A stretch of 64,000 nt of DNA from Candidatus Villigracilaceae bacterium. Its GTDB lineage: Bacteria; Chloroflexota; Anaerolineae; Anaerolineales; Villigracilaceae. The notes under the pieces were generated by a model. The model was not told the origin of the DNA. It searched no databases and was given only the letters and a program-made list of their open reading frames with translations. Positions 51,837 through 60,748 of the stretch are shown here, in pieces (position 1 is the stretch's first letter; every line of letters starts with the position of its first letter). A program made the position numbers and the translations under genes. Location: the NCBI GenBank assembly GCA_026645935.1, contig JAPKMP010000017.1, forward strand, positions 27,755 through 91,754. The letters are read 5' to 3'.

Positions 51837-53222
51837 TCACGGCGTTGGTGTGGGGGCTGGCGTTGCAAAGAGCGCTGCCGCTTCCGCGGCGGTTTGCGGC
51901 ATGCCGTTCATCACCCAGCGGACGAAGACATCCACCACATCGGGCTTGAGCGCCTTGGTGGGCGGCATGACGCCGATCAGTTCTTCATCGGGTTTCTCGG
52001 GATTCATGATGGACTGTCCCTGTATGGTTTGCAGAAGGTAGGATTTTTCGTCGCCCGCTATGACGTTGTTCGCAGCCTGATCGCCTGTGGTGAGGATTTC
52101 TTCGTAGGTGGTCATCAGGTAATTGTTGTTGTCTTTCCCTGCGCGATGACAGGAGATGCAATAACGCTTCACGATGGGCTGGATGTGAACGTCGTACGAT
52201 GGGACTTCGCCGTCTGCGAGGGGCGGGAAGAGCGGCTTGATGACGGGCGCTTCGAATCGGTCATCCCACAGGTAGCGCATGAAGATAATGATGTAATCGA
52301 TCTCGCTTTTGGTAAGCTCGCCGCCATAGGTCTTGCCGAAGGGCGGCATGCCCGCATTGGGACGGCCGTAGGCGATGACTTCGTTCATTGCGGAATCGGT
52401 GATGGTATAAAGCACATCGCGGCTGTTGATGGGCGTGATCTTTTCGCCCTCGAGTCCTTCCACGCCTTCGATGACGGCGACGGACCCGTCGTCACCGTGA
52501 CATTCGGTGCAGTGAATGGAGTACAGGTCCTGCCCGGCGACGATCTGGTCCGGCAAAGTGGTGGCGACTGAAGTTTCTTCCGCTTCTTTCTCCGGCGCGA
52601 GCGTGAGCACCGTCCCTGAGACAAGGATCATCGACGCAGCCGCAAGTCCCGTCGTCCAGAGCATGAGGCGGGTGTTATTTTTGAAAGCGAATAACAGGAT
52701 GTATGCCGCCAGGGGGATGAAAATCCCCGAAATGGTTTGCAGCATCCCAAGCAACGCAGAGCCGTCTTCAGAAACGGTCGGGATCTCGGACATCAAGGTT
52801 AGCAAGACGATGCCGACGACCATGATGGTCATGATGGCGATGGGGAGGACTCGCTTGCTGTAATGGCGGTGCGGACTCTTCTCGATGAATGGGATCAGGG
52901 TCAGCACAGCGACGGCAATGCCGGGGATAAGCACCGTGGCAAGCCATTCTATCTTGCCGATAACGGGCAGCTGACCGTATAACGCCAGGAATTTGAACAG
53001 GAAGAGGAAATACCATTCCGGGCGCGGGATGTAGGATGTATCGCTCGGGTCGGCCTTGGGTTCGGCGGGCACGCCAACGAAGGTCGCCAGCAGGATAAGC
53101 AGGAGGAAGATGCCCAACGACATGACCACATCTTTGAAGATGGTATCGGGCCAGAAGCGTTCCCCTTTATCGAGTTCGCGTTCGTAACGTTCGTTGATCT
53201 GTTTTTTGGTTTCGTCGTTCAT
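51837..53222 (-). CDS. Cytochrome b C-terminal domain fused to diheme cytochrome c
   Basis: 461 residues from ATG 53222. The first 90 residues resemble subunit IV of b6f complexes (PSDTSYIPRPEWYFLFLFKFLALYG: the Pro-Glu-Trp-Tyr Qo-site motif), with several membrane helices up to residue about 215. The C-terminal half is extracytoplasmic and has two CxxCH haem-c motifs, CTECHG and CISCHR, and ends TPAPTPTP. So quinol oxidation and electron exit through cytochrome c are fused. Downstream of the cytochrome b and Rieske genes. Confidence 0.93.
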   Translation of the reverse strand: MNDETKKQINERYERELDKGERFWPDTIFKDVVMSLGIFLLLILLATFVGVPAEPKADPSDTSYIPRPEWYFLFLFKFLALYGQLPVIGKIEWLATVLIPGIAVAVLTLIPFIEKSPHRHYSKRVLPIAIMTIMVVGIVLLTLMSEIPTVSEDGSALLGMLQTISGIFIPLAAYILLFAFKNNTRLMLWTTGLAAASMILVSGTVLTLAPEKEAEETSVATTLPDQIVAGQDLYSIHCTECHGDDGSVAVIEGVEGLEGEKITPINSRDVLYTITDSAMNEVIAYGRPNAGMPPFGKTYGGELTKSEIDYIIIFMRYLWDDRFEAPVIKPLFPPLADGEVPSYDVHIQPIVKRYCISCHRAGKDNNNYLMTTYEEILTTGDQAANNVIAGDEKSYLLQTIQGQSIMNPEKPDEELIGVMPPTKALKPDVVDVFVRWVMNGMPQTAAEAAALFATPAPTPTP

Positions 53223-53297
53223 GATTTCTCCTGTGTAGTTGGCGCGCAAAGCGTCCAACGCCAACACGGACGCAAGAGAGCGTCCGTTACACATTTA

Positions 53298-53957
53298 TCA
53301 GTCTTCTTTCTTGGGCCAGTGCGATTCGCCATGCTTGATGATCAGGAATAGGTGAACGCCGATCAAGGCGGCAAGGATGGCGGGGATGATCCAGATATGA
53401 GCGGAGAAGAAGCGTTGGAGCGTAAGGGCGCTCAGGTCGGGTCCGCCGCGCAGGGCTTTGAGAATGAATTCGCCAATGTAGGGAGCCGTCCCGGCGATCT
53501 GGGTGCCGACGGTGGTCGCCCAAAAGGCTTTTTGATTCCACGGCAGCAGATAACCGGTGAAACCCATGCCAAGCGTGGTGAGGAACAAGCCGATTCCGAT
53601 GAGCCAGGTCAGTTCGCGCGGATATTTGAAGGAGGCGGTGTAGAACACGCGCAGCATATGGACAAAGACCAGGATCACCATAAGGGTGGCGCCCCAATGA
53701 TGGATGCCGCGGATCAGCCAGCCGAAAGCGACGCCTTCCATGATGTAGTTGACGGAGTCATAGGCATGGTCGGGCGAGGGGGTGTAATAGACGGTGAGAA
53801 AGATGCCGGTCAGCCCCTGCAAAACAAAAAGGAACATGCTGGCTGAGCCGAGCGTGTTCCACCAGGAGGTTTTGGGTTCGGGGCGGTCGAGCAAATTTTT
53901 ATAGAAGTCGTTGAAACCGATGCGTTCATCGAGCCAAAGGTAAATGTTTTTCCACAT
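53298..53957 (-). CDS. Cytochrome b6-like protein
   Basis: 219 residues with four membrane helices. Haem b histidines appear in pairs: GIHHWGATLMVILVFVHMLRVF and FSAHIWIIPAILAALIGVHLF. GYLLPW is the quinone-site motif. Forms the core of a bc-type quinol oxidoreductase with the Rieske protein and the fused cytochrome c protein. Starts 102 bases after the Rieske stop; that gap holds a copy of a repeat (53972-54051). Confidence 0.95.
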   Translation of the reverse strand: MWKNIYLWLDERIGFNDFYKNLLDRPEPKTSWWNTLGSASMFLFVLQGLTGIFLTVYYTPSPDHAYDSVNYIMEGVAFGWLIRGIHHWGATLMVILVFVHMLRVFYTASFKYPRELTWLIGIGLFLTTLGMGFTGYLLPWNQKAFWATTVGTQIAGTAPYIGEFILKALRGGPDLSALTLQRFFSAHIWIIPAILAALIGVHLFLIIKHGESHWPKKED

Positions 53958-53971
53958 AGATTTACTCCGAT

Positions 53972-54051
53972 TTGTCACTCTGAGCGGTGGCGATGAGTCT
54001 CCAACTGGTCATAGAGATGCTTCGTGGTGCCTCTCGCCACTCAGCATGACA
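53972..54051. repeat. Repeat family GTCACYCTGAGCGG, copy 2
   Basis: Begins GTCACTCTGAGCGG and ends CTCAGCATGACA. About three-quarters identical to the copy at 51653 in the same orientation. Confidence 0.75.
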
Positions 54052-54059
54052 CGCTCCAG

Positions 54060-54557
54060 TTATGCTTCCTTGAAGAAGATCTCTATGATGCCGTCTTCCG
54101 TGATGCGGTGTTCTTCATAAATATCCAACGCGCGCGGGGGAGGTCCATCCAGCACTTCGCCCTCCATGCTGAACTTGGCGTCGTGACAGGGGCAGATGAA
54201 TGCATTTGCGTCCACCGACCAATTCACGGTGCAGGCCAGATGCGTACAGCGGCTGTTGAGGATGAGCAGCTCGTCCGGATCATCCGATTTGCGGACGGCG
54301 TATCCGCCGAAGGAACTTGCGGTTCGTTCCCAGCCGTTGACCTGTACCCGCGTAAACGAGAAGGGATAGGGCATGCCGACCTGCATATCTTCGAATTTGC
54401 CGATGGGAATCCACGCTTCCTTGCCGCCCTCCTTGAATGCGGGATCGATCAAATAGAAAACGGAGGGAAGACCGATCATGGTACCGATCAATCCTCCAAC
54501 AATGCCCGTCGTTACCTTTATGAAATCCCGGCGGGATAACTCGTGTGAGTCAGACAT
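54060..54557 (-). CDS. Rieske iron-sulfur protein
   Basis: 165 residues. N-terminal Tat-type SRRDFIKVTTGIVGGLIG anchor, then the 2Fe-2S binding boxes CTHLACTVNW and CPCHDAKFSMEG. Transfers electrons from quinol to the cytochrome c part of the bc complex. First gene of the minus-strand bc operon. The C-terminal PPRALDIYEEH strand is typical of the family. Confidence 0.96.
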   Translation of the reverse strand: MSDSHELSRRDFIKVTTGIVGGLIGTMIGLPSVFYLIDPAFKEGGKEAWIPIGKFEDMQVGMPYPFSFTRVQVNGWERTASSFGGYAVRKSDDPDELLILNSRCTHLACTVNWSVDANAFICPCHDAKFSMEGEVLDGPPPRALDIYEEHRITEDGIIEIFFKEA

Positions 54558-54801
54558 GGACGCCTCCAGGGGAAATGTGCTGCGCTTGCCGTTGATTGTC
54601 GGATTAATATGGAAAACCGCGGTTTTCCAAGCATTGGAATTGGATTATAAGGGTCTTTGTACCCTGATTGTGTAGGACGGCAGGAATGAAATTGACAGGA
54701 TTTTCGTCACGTTTCGATATGCCTGCCTTTTCACTTAAACTTTTAAGAGATAGCGGGTAAAATGAGCGCTCGTAACAATTTTCACCACGGAGGCTAATCA
54801 C

Positions 54802-55176
54802 ATGGGCTTGAAACGGGATGTCAGCCTATCCACGGGTCTGCGCTACCGCGGACCGGGGGGGTACCTGACTTTTATCCTGCACCGCATCGGCGGGTTGGGA
54901 ATGGCGGTCCTCATTGCGGTGCATATCCTGGCATCGTTTATCGGCGGGAAGCTTGGGGCGGGGATCAACAACATCTACGAAAATTGGGCGTTCCAGGCAT
55001 TTGTTTTTTTCTGCGCGCTGTTCCATGCCATCAACGGCTTCCGGATCACGCTTCTCGATCTTTTCCCGAAGATGCTCGAACATCAAAGTGAAGCCATCTG
55101 GATCGAATGGGCGGTGTTCATCCCCTTGTATGGATTGTGTCTGTACGTCATCTTGAGCACGGGATTGGGTGGTTAG
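54802..55176 (+). CDS. sdhC: Succinate dehydrogenase cytochrome b556 subunit
   Basis: 124 residues, three membrane helices (ILHRIGGLGMAVLIAVHILASFIG, WAFQAFVFFCALFHAINGFRI, WAVFIPLYGLCLYVIL). The His in AVHILA and LFHAIN are likely haem ligands. First gene of the sdhCDAB operon. Confidence 0.92.
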   Translation: MGLKRDVSLSTGLRYRGPGGYLTFILHRIGGLGMAVLIAVHILASFIGGKLGAGINNIYENWAFQAFVFFCALFHAINGFRITLLDLFPKMLEHQSEAIWIEWAVFIPLYGLCLYVILSTGLGG

Positions 55177-55177
55177 G

Positions 55178-55612
55178 ATGAAGACGAAGACGAAGACCCT
55201 TTCCCTCAAAGAACGCGGGCTGACGAACTTCGAATCCATCATGTGGGTCTTCACCCGCCTTTCCGCGCTCGGAATGTATGCTTTGATCCTCTTTGCCCTG
55301 ATCGGGGCGCTGGTGATGGGCGCGCGCAATAATATGAATCTTGCCGACGTGATGCGCTGGTCCTTCATGCCGAATGTGACCCATGTGGAAGGCACCGATT
55401 TACAGGACCTCGAACCGTGGGCGACTCCCTTCTGGAAGTTGACCGCCAGCGCGCTTCTGCTCCTTGCCACAGCGCACGGTGTGCATGGTCTGGTGGTCAT
55501 TGCAGACGATTACATCGTTACCAAGCGCGGGCGCAATGTCGTGCGCCTGTTGAGCATCGTTTTTATGACTGCAATGATGCTCATGGGCTTGTGGATCATC
55601 TGGACGTCGTAA
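55178..55612 (+). CDS. sdhD: Succinate dehydrogenase hydrophobic membrane anchor SdhD
   Basis: 144 residues from ATG 55178, which is one base after the sdhC stop. Helices ALGMYALILFALIGALVMGA, ASALLLLATAHGVHGLVVIADDY (with the haem histidine HGVHG motif) and IVFMTAMMLMGLWIIW. Completes the membrane part of complex II. Confidence 0.9.
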   Translation: MKTKTKTLSLKERGLTNFESIMWVFTRLSALGMYALILFALIGALVMGARNNMNLADVMRWSFMPNVTHVEGTDLQDLEPWATPFWKLTASALLLLATAHGVHGLVVIADDYIVTKRGRNVVRLLSIVFMTAMMLMGLWIIWTS

Positions 55613-55711
55613 ATAAATAACCGCGAAGACCGCCAAGTTCGCGAAGGTTTATATTTTTCTTTGCGCTCTTCGCGTGCTTCGCGATGCACAGGCTTTTTTC
55701 AGGAGTAATTC

Positions 55712-57505
55712 ATGCCGAATGTTCATCAATTCGAAGTGATCGTGGTCGGCGCGGGCGGGGCGGGGCTCATGGCGGGGTTGTACGCCTCCAAGTCCGCAAA
55801 GACGGCGGTCATCAGCAAGTTATATCCCACGCGTTCGCACACGGGCGCGGCGCAGGGAGGCATATCCGCGGCGCTGGGAAATTACGAGGAAGACAAACCC
55901 GAATGGCACATGTACGATACCGTCAAAGGGTCGGACTATCTCGGAGACCAGGATGCCATCGAGTTCATGTGCAATGAAGCCATCGATGCCGTTCTTGAGT
56001 TGGAACACATGGGACTGCCTTTCGACAGGACTCCCGAAGGCAAAATTTCGCAGCGTCCGTTCGGCGGGCATACCAACAACGAAACGGGCAAACCCGTCCG
56101 CCGCGCCGCTCATGCCGCGGACCGTACCGGTCACATGATCCTGCAAACGCTGTATCAGCAGTGCATCAAGAACGACGTGACCTTCTTCGATGAATACCAG
56201 GTCGTGGACTTCATCATGGTGGACGGCAAGGCTTCGGGCATTGTCGCGATCGAATTAGCGACGGGAGAGTTCCACACTTTTCATGGAAAATCAATTGTCT
56301 TTGCCACAGGCGGACACGGGCGCATTTTCGAAGTGACATCCAATGCCTATGCCTATACCGGCGACGGCGCAGCGATCCTGTATCGGCGCGGCATTCCGCT
56401 CGAGGACATGGAGTTCTTTCAGTTCCATCCGACGGGTATTTACAAACTCGGTATTCTCATCACCGAAGGCGTGCGCGGCGAAGGCGGCGTGTTGATCAAC
56501 GGCAGGGGCGAGCGCTTTATGCCGAAGTATGCGCCATCGGTCAAGGACCTTGCTTCGCGCGATGTGGTCTCGCGCGCGATCTTGACCGAGATCAAGGAGG
56601 GGCGCGGCGTGGATGGGAAGAATTATGTCTGGCTGGATATCCGCCCGGAGACGGTGAACAAGTTTGCGGCGGAGGATGGAAGGAAGAATCCGGACGGCTC
56701 TCCCTACACCATCACCGGGGATACCGTCTTGAAAAAGATTCCCGACATCATCGATTTCTGCCGCGTCTACCTCGGCGTGGACCCGATAACCCAGATGATG
56801 CCCATCCAGCCGACGGCTCATTACACGATGGGCGGCATTCCCACCAATAAATTCGGCGAAGTGGTCGTGGAAGATAAAGGCTCAAAAGTCCCCGGTTTGT
56901 ATGCGGCGGGCGAGTGTGCGTGCGTCTCTGTGCATGGAGCGAACCGGCTTGGGACGAATTCCCTGCTCGACCTGGTCGTGTTCGGAAAACACGCGGGACT
57001 CAAAGCGGCGGAGTACGCCAAATCCGCTGAATGGACGAGGCTGCCCGGGAACGCTGATTCAGCCGCGAGGTCCGAATTTGAGGCGCTGCGCAATGGGTCG
57101 GGAAAGGAGAACGCGTTCGACCTGTCCAACGAGATGAAGAGCGTCATGTTCCGCGATGTGGGCATCTACCGCAGAGAGAATGAGATGCAATCGGCTCTGG
57201 AGAAGGTGCGTGAGATGCAGGCGCGCTACAAGGATGTCCGTGTGAGCGATACGGGTACGATCTTCAACACCGAGTTGTTGAACGCGTGGGAACTCGGCAA
57301 CATGCTCGAAGTGGCGGAGGTGATCGCGATGAGCGCGTTGAACCGCAGGGAAAGCCGCGGCGGCCATTCGCGCGAGGATTATCCAGAACGCGACGATGAG
57401 AACTGGTTGAAACATACGCTGGTGACGAAGAAGAACGGCAAGGCGGAGATTTCGTACAAGCCGGTCGTGATTACGAAACACCGGCCCAAGGCGAGAGTGT
57501 ACTGA
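55712..57505 (+). CDS. sdhA: Succinate dehydrogenase flavoprotein subunit
   Basis: 597 residues with ATG at 55712 preceded by AGGAG. FAD-binding [14 protein letters not shown], the covalent-flavin histidine region [10 protein letters not shown], substrate residues in [22 protein letters not shown], and [19 protein letters not shown]. Oxidises succinate to fumarate. Third gene of the sdhCDAB operon. Confidence 0.97.
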   Translation: MPNVHQFEVIVVGAGGAGLMAGLYASKSAKTAVISKLYPTRSHTGAAQGGISAALGNYEEDKPEWHMYDTVKGSDYLGDQDAIEFMCNEAIDAVLELEHMGLPFDRTPEGKISQRPFGGHTNNETGKPVRRAAHAADRTGHMILQTLYQQCIKNDVTFFDEYQVVDFIMVDGKASGIVAIELATGEFHTFHGKSIVFATGGHGRIFEVTSNAYAYTGDGAAILYRRGIPLEDMEFFQFHPTGIYKLGILITEGVRGEGGVLINGRGERFMPKYAPSVKDLASRDVVSRAILTEIKEGRGVDGKNYVWLDIRPETVNKFAAEDGRKNPDGSPYTITGDTVLKKIPDIIDFCRVYLGVDPITQMMPIQPTAHYTMGGIPTNKFGEVVVEDKGSKVPGLYAAGECACVSVHGANRLGTNSLLDLVVFGKHAGLKAAEYAKSAEWTRLPGNADSAARSEFEALRNGSGKENAFDLSNEMKSVMFRDVGIYRRENEMQSALEKVREMQARYKDVRVSDTGTIFNTELLNAWELGNMLEVAEVIAMSALNRRESRGGHSREDYPERDDENWLKHTLVTKKNGKAEISYKPVVITKHRPKARVY

Positions 57506-57510
57506 TCAAA

Positions 57511-57567
57511 GAGACCCTAAAGGTTTACCCTGAGCTTGTCGAAGGGTTTTCAAAACCGTCAGGGTCT
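57511..57567. repeat. Nested hairpin repeats between sdhA and sdhB
   Basis: Outer arms AGACCCTAAAGGTTT / AAAACCGTCAGGGTCT match the terminator-like element at 41353-41381. Inside it sits a second hairpin ACCCTGAGCTTGTCGAAGGGT (57526-57546), so one repeat interrupts another. The 83-base gap lies inside the operon. Confidence 0.75.
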
Positions 57568-57588
57568 GGAGATTGGAGATTATAGATT

Positions 57589-58296
57589 ATGGAAGTAACA
57601 GTCAAAATCTTTAGATACAACCCCGAGAAAGATACGCGCGGCAATTATGTGACTTACAAGGTCGAAGCCGACCCAAATGACCGCATCCTGGATCTGCTCG
57701 AATACATCAAGGGCAAGACCGACGGCGCGTTATCCTTCCGCCGTTCGTGCGCGCATGGCGTCTGCGGCTCGGATGCGATGCGCATCAACGGGCGCAACCG
57801 GCTGGCTTGCAAAGTACTCGTGCGCGACGTGGGCGAGAATATCACCATCGAGCCGGTGCTGGGCATGAAGGTCAAGAAGGATTTGATCGTGGACATGGAA
57901 CCCTTCTTCGATAACTACAGGAAGATGCTGCCGTACCTGATCAACGACTCGCCTCTTCCCGAAAACGGGCGCGAACGGCTCCAGTCGCCGGAACAACGCG
58001 CGCGCTTCGATGAGACCACCAAATGTATTCTATGCGCGGCTTGCACCACGTCCTGCCCATCGTTCTGGGCGAGCGATCAATATTATGGTCCGGCCGCCAT
58101 GGTGACCGCCCACCGTTTCATCTTCGACAGCCGCGACGAAGGCGCATCCCAGCGGCTCAGAATCCTCGCAGAGACGGACGGCATCGCCCGCTGCCACACG
58201 GCTTACAGTTGCACGGAAGCCTGTCCGCGCGAGATCCAGGTGACGAAAGCCATCGGCGAGGTGAAGATGGCGATCATGACGGGGAAGATCGATTAA
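57589..58296 (+). CDS. sdhB: Succinate dehydrogenase iron-sulfur subunit
   Basis: 235 residues. 2Fe-2S cluster box SCAHGVCGSDAMRINGRNRLAC, 4Fe-4S box CILCAACTTSCP and 3Fe-4S region CHTAYSCTEACPREI. Carries electrons from SdhA flavin to quinone. Last gene of the operon, followed by a terminator at 58333. Confidence 0.97.
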   Translation: MEVTVKIFRYNPEKDTRGNYVTYKVEADPNDRILDLLEYIKGKTDGALSFRRSCAHGVCGSDAMRINGRNRLACKVLVRDVGENITIEPVLGMKVKKDLIVDMEPFFDNYRKMLPYLINDSPLPENGRERLQSPEQRARFDETTKCILCAACTTSCPSFWASDQYYGPAAMVTAHRFIFDSRDEGASQRLRILAETDGIARCHTAYSCTEACPREIQVTKAIGEVKMAIMTGKID

Positions 58297-58332
58297 GAGC
58301 AGTAACCAGCAATCCGTAAAATAGTGAACAGG

Positions 58333-58358
58333 AAACCGCGTCTGAAAAGATGCGGTTT
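58333..58358 (+). terminator. Terminator after sdhB
   Basis: AAACCGCGTC / GATGCGGTTT stem with six-base loop, then ATTATT. Confidence 0.7.
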
Positions 58359-58385
58359 ATTATTGAAAACTTTGGAGGTAATAGG

Positions 58386-59219
58386 ATGACAAACGTTTTA
58401 CGACTCGCAGCCTTTTCCCAGAACGGGCAGGGCGGCAATCCGGCTGGCGTCGCTTTCTACGACTCGATGCCCACGGCCGAAGAGATGATGGCAATTGCAA
58501 AGGAAATTGGCTATTCGGAGACAGCGTTTTTAGTGAAGCAGAATGACGGCTGGAGAGTCCGCTATTTTGCTCCGGAGTTGGAGGTGCCGTTTTGCGGCCA
58601 TGCCACGATCGCGCTTGGCGCGGCTCTCGGTGAACGCTTCGGCGAAGGGACGTATAAGCTGATCCTCAACGACAGCGAGATCAGCGTCCGCGCTTCAAAG
58701 TCGGAATTGGGCATGTCTGCCACGCTTCAATCGCCGGAGACCTGGTCGCAGGAGGCGCCGACTGATTTTGTCGATAAGATTCTGGCAGGCTTCCACATGG
58801 AGCGCGGTCAACTCGACCCGAACTTCCCCATCCGTCATGCCGGGGCGGGAGCAAAACATTTGATCCTTTTCGTCAAAGACCGCGCCACACTCGCGGACAT
58901 GAAATATGATTTTGATACTGTCCGCGCCCTGATGATGGCGGAAGGACTCATCACGATCAGTTTGTTGTGGCGGGAATCGGATTCGGTCATCCATTCGCGC
59001 AATCCCTTTGCAGCGGGCGGAGTCTACGAAGACCCGGCGACAGGCGCGGCGGCTGCGGCATTGGCGGGTTATCTGCGCGATATTGGCTGGAAAGGTTCGA
59101 AGACCTTCACCATTTTGCAGGGTGAAGATATGGGCGTGCCTTCGCGGTTGATCGTTTCCTTTACACCGAAGGCGGGGGAAAGCATTTCGGTCAGCGGGGA
59201 AGTGCGGCATATCGAGTAG
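58386..59219 (+). CDS. PhzF-family isomerase
   Basis: 277 residues from ATG 58386 with GGAGG upstream. PhzF fold: FSQNGQGGNPAGV, ETAFLVKQ with the catalytic glutamate, FCGHATIALGAAL, and EDPATGAAAAALAGYL. These act as isomerases on small unsaturated acids, including phenazine precursors, but no phenazine genes are around. Ends at a strong terminator. Confidence 0.92.
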   Translation: MTNVLRLAAFSQNGQGGNPAGVAFYDSMPTAEEMMAIAKEIGYSETAFLVKQNDGWRVRYFAPELEVPFCGHATIALGAALGERFGEGTYKLILNDSEISVRASKSELGMSATLQSPETWSQEAPTDFVDKILAGFHMERGQLDPNFPIRHAGAGAKHLILFVKDRATLADMKYDFDTVRALMMAEGLITISLLWRESDSVIHSRNPFAAGGVYEDPATGAAAAALAGYLRDIGWKGSKTFTILQGEDMGVPSRLIVSFTPKAGESISVSGEVRHIE

Positions 59220-59257
59220 GTGATGGAAAGTGGAAAGTTTGGAAAAGTAAAAGAGTA

Positions 59258-59294
59258 AAGAAGCCGTATCTGTGAGGATGCGGCTTCTTTTTTA
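59258..59294 (+). terminator. Terminator after the PhzF gene
   Basis: Stem AAGAAGCCGTATC / GATGCGGCTTCTT with TTTTTT tail. Confidence 0.9.
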
Positions 59295-59311
59295 GGCGGT
59301 AAAATATCGGC

Positions 59312-60154
59312 ATGACAAAAGTAACCGTCCCGAATGCGCTTGTCTCTGCTCAATGGCTGAAAGAAAATCTTCTTGCTGAAAATCTTATCGTCGTCGACGC
59401 CAGCATGAAGCCGGTGGGAAATGTCGTTGCATCGCAAACCATCGCATACATTCCCGGCTCGCTGCGATTCGATTTCGATAACGAAATTCGCGAACACAAT
59501 ACACCGCTTCCGCATATGATGCCCACTGCAGAGTTCTTTACCGAAGAGATGCAAAAACTTGGCATCGATGAAGACAGCGTGATTGTCGCTTATGATAACG
59601 TGGGTGTGTATGCCAGTCCGCGCGCGTGGTGGATGTTCCGCGCGATGGGGCATGATAATGTCGCCGTATTAGATGGAGGTCTGCCTGCATGGATGGAAGC
59701 GGGCTATGAGACCTCGCCTGCGCTCGCAACTCCATCTGTTCGAGGAAACTTCGCCTCACATCCGCGCCCGGAGTTGATCGTTGATTCTCAAACAGTCCTC
59801 CACGCCTTGAATGATTCCGCTTTCAGCGTGTTGGATGCCCGGTCCGCTGGACGATTCACAGGTCAGGAACCTGAGCCGCGCGCAGGGCTGAGGGGAGGCC
59901 ACATGCCCGGGGCGGTCAATATTCCCTTTGGAGAGACTCAAGTCAGCGGCGAGATGAAATCCCCTGCGCTTCTCCAGGAAATGTTTGCGCAATATAAAAA
60001 TAAAAAATTGATCTTTAGTTGTGGTTCTGGCGTGACGGCTTGCATTCTCGCGCTGGCGGCTGAGCAGGCGGGGCTCAAAAATCTTGCAGTGTATGACGGC
60101 TCGTGGGCGGAGTGGGGGCGGGAGGACTCGGGGTTGCCGGTTGTTACGGAATAA
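59312..60154 (+). CDS. sseA: Thiosulfate/3-mercaptopyruvate sulfurtransferase
   Basis: 280 residues with two rhodanese domains. Active-site loop in the second domain is SCGSGVTAC, where CGSGVT rather than CRKGVT points to 3-mercaptopyruvate as donor. First domain ends with GLPAWMEAGYE. Cytoplasmic, no signal. Unlike the rhodanese at 30463, its catalytic cysteine is an ordinary TGT. Confidence 0.92.
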   Translation: MTKVTVPNALVSAQWLKENLLAENLIVVDASMKPVGNVVASQTIAYIPGSLRFDFDNEIREHNTPLPHMMPTAEFFTEEMQKLGIDEDSVIVAYDNVGVYASPRAWWMFRAMGHDNVAVLDGGLPAWMEAGYETSPALATPSVRGNFASHPRPELIVDSQTVLHALNDSAFSVLDARSAGRFTGQEPEPRAGLRGGHMPGAVNIPFGETQVSGEMKSPALLQEMFAQYKNKKLIFSCGSGVTACILALAAEQAGLKNLAVYDGSWAEWGREDSGLPVVTE

Positions 60155-60225
60155 AGATTAACTCTGCAGTGGGGTGTATCTCGATGAGATTCCAAAAATG
60201 ATACGGACTTCATAAAGGAGTTGAC

Positions 60226-60675
60226 ATGGTCCAGTTTGCTGCCACATTCCATATTATTTCTTCATTATCTGCGCTTGTGTTCGGTTTGTGGGTCGTCTTG
60301 ACCCGCAAGGGAACGAAAATTCATAAGATGACGGGGTATGCTTATTTCTTCAATATGCTCGGGCTGAATATCTCAGCCATGTTCATTTACCGGCTGACCG
60401 GGGAGTTCACTCCTTTCCATGGCGCGGCAATCGCAAGTTGTATCACGTTGATGGCGGGATTCATTCCTGCCCATTTGCGATATCCGCGGCGGGGCTGGTT
60501 CGAGCTGCATTACGAATTCATGAACTGGTCGTATGTGGGCTCGGTTGCTTCGGCGGTTTCAGAAGTGCTTGCACGCCTGCCTTCGTCTCCGTTTTGGCGG
60601 CGGTGTTGGCAGGGTCTTGATCGTGCAAGGAAGGGGAGGATATCGCTTCGAGGAACAAACTCATCGATTCGATGA
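60226..60675 (+). CDS. DUF2306-like membrane protein with atypical C terminus
   Basis: 149 residues. Four hydrophobic segments (FHIISSLSALVFGLWVVLT, GYAYFFNMLGLNISAMFIYRL, AAIASCITLMAGFIPA, YVGSVASAVSEVLA), with RKGTKIHKMTGYAYFF conserved in DUF2306. After residue about 120 (LPSSPFW) the sequence becomes RRCWQGLDRARKGRISLRGTNSS, unlike a membrane helix, suggesting a frameshift or end-of-gene damage. Alternative frames do not give an obvious continuation. Confidence 0.65.
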   Translation: MVQFAATFHIISSLSALVFGLWVVLTRKGTKIHKMTGYAYFFNMLGLNISAMFIYRLTGEFTPFHGAAIASCITLMAGFIPAHLRYPRRGWFELHYEFMNWSYVGSVASAVSEVLARLPSSPFWRRCWQGLDRARKGRISLRGTNSSIR

Positions 60676-60748
60676 TGCCGGGGTTGGCGTTATTAAGGCG
60701 TGGAAGCAAAGAAGGGCAACCTGTTGTTGAGGGATATTCGAAAAGATT

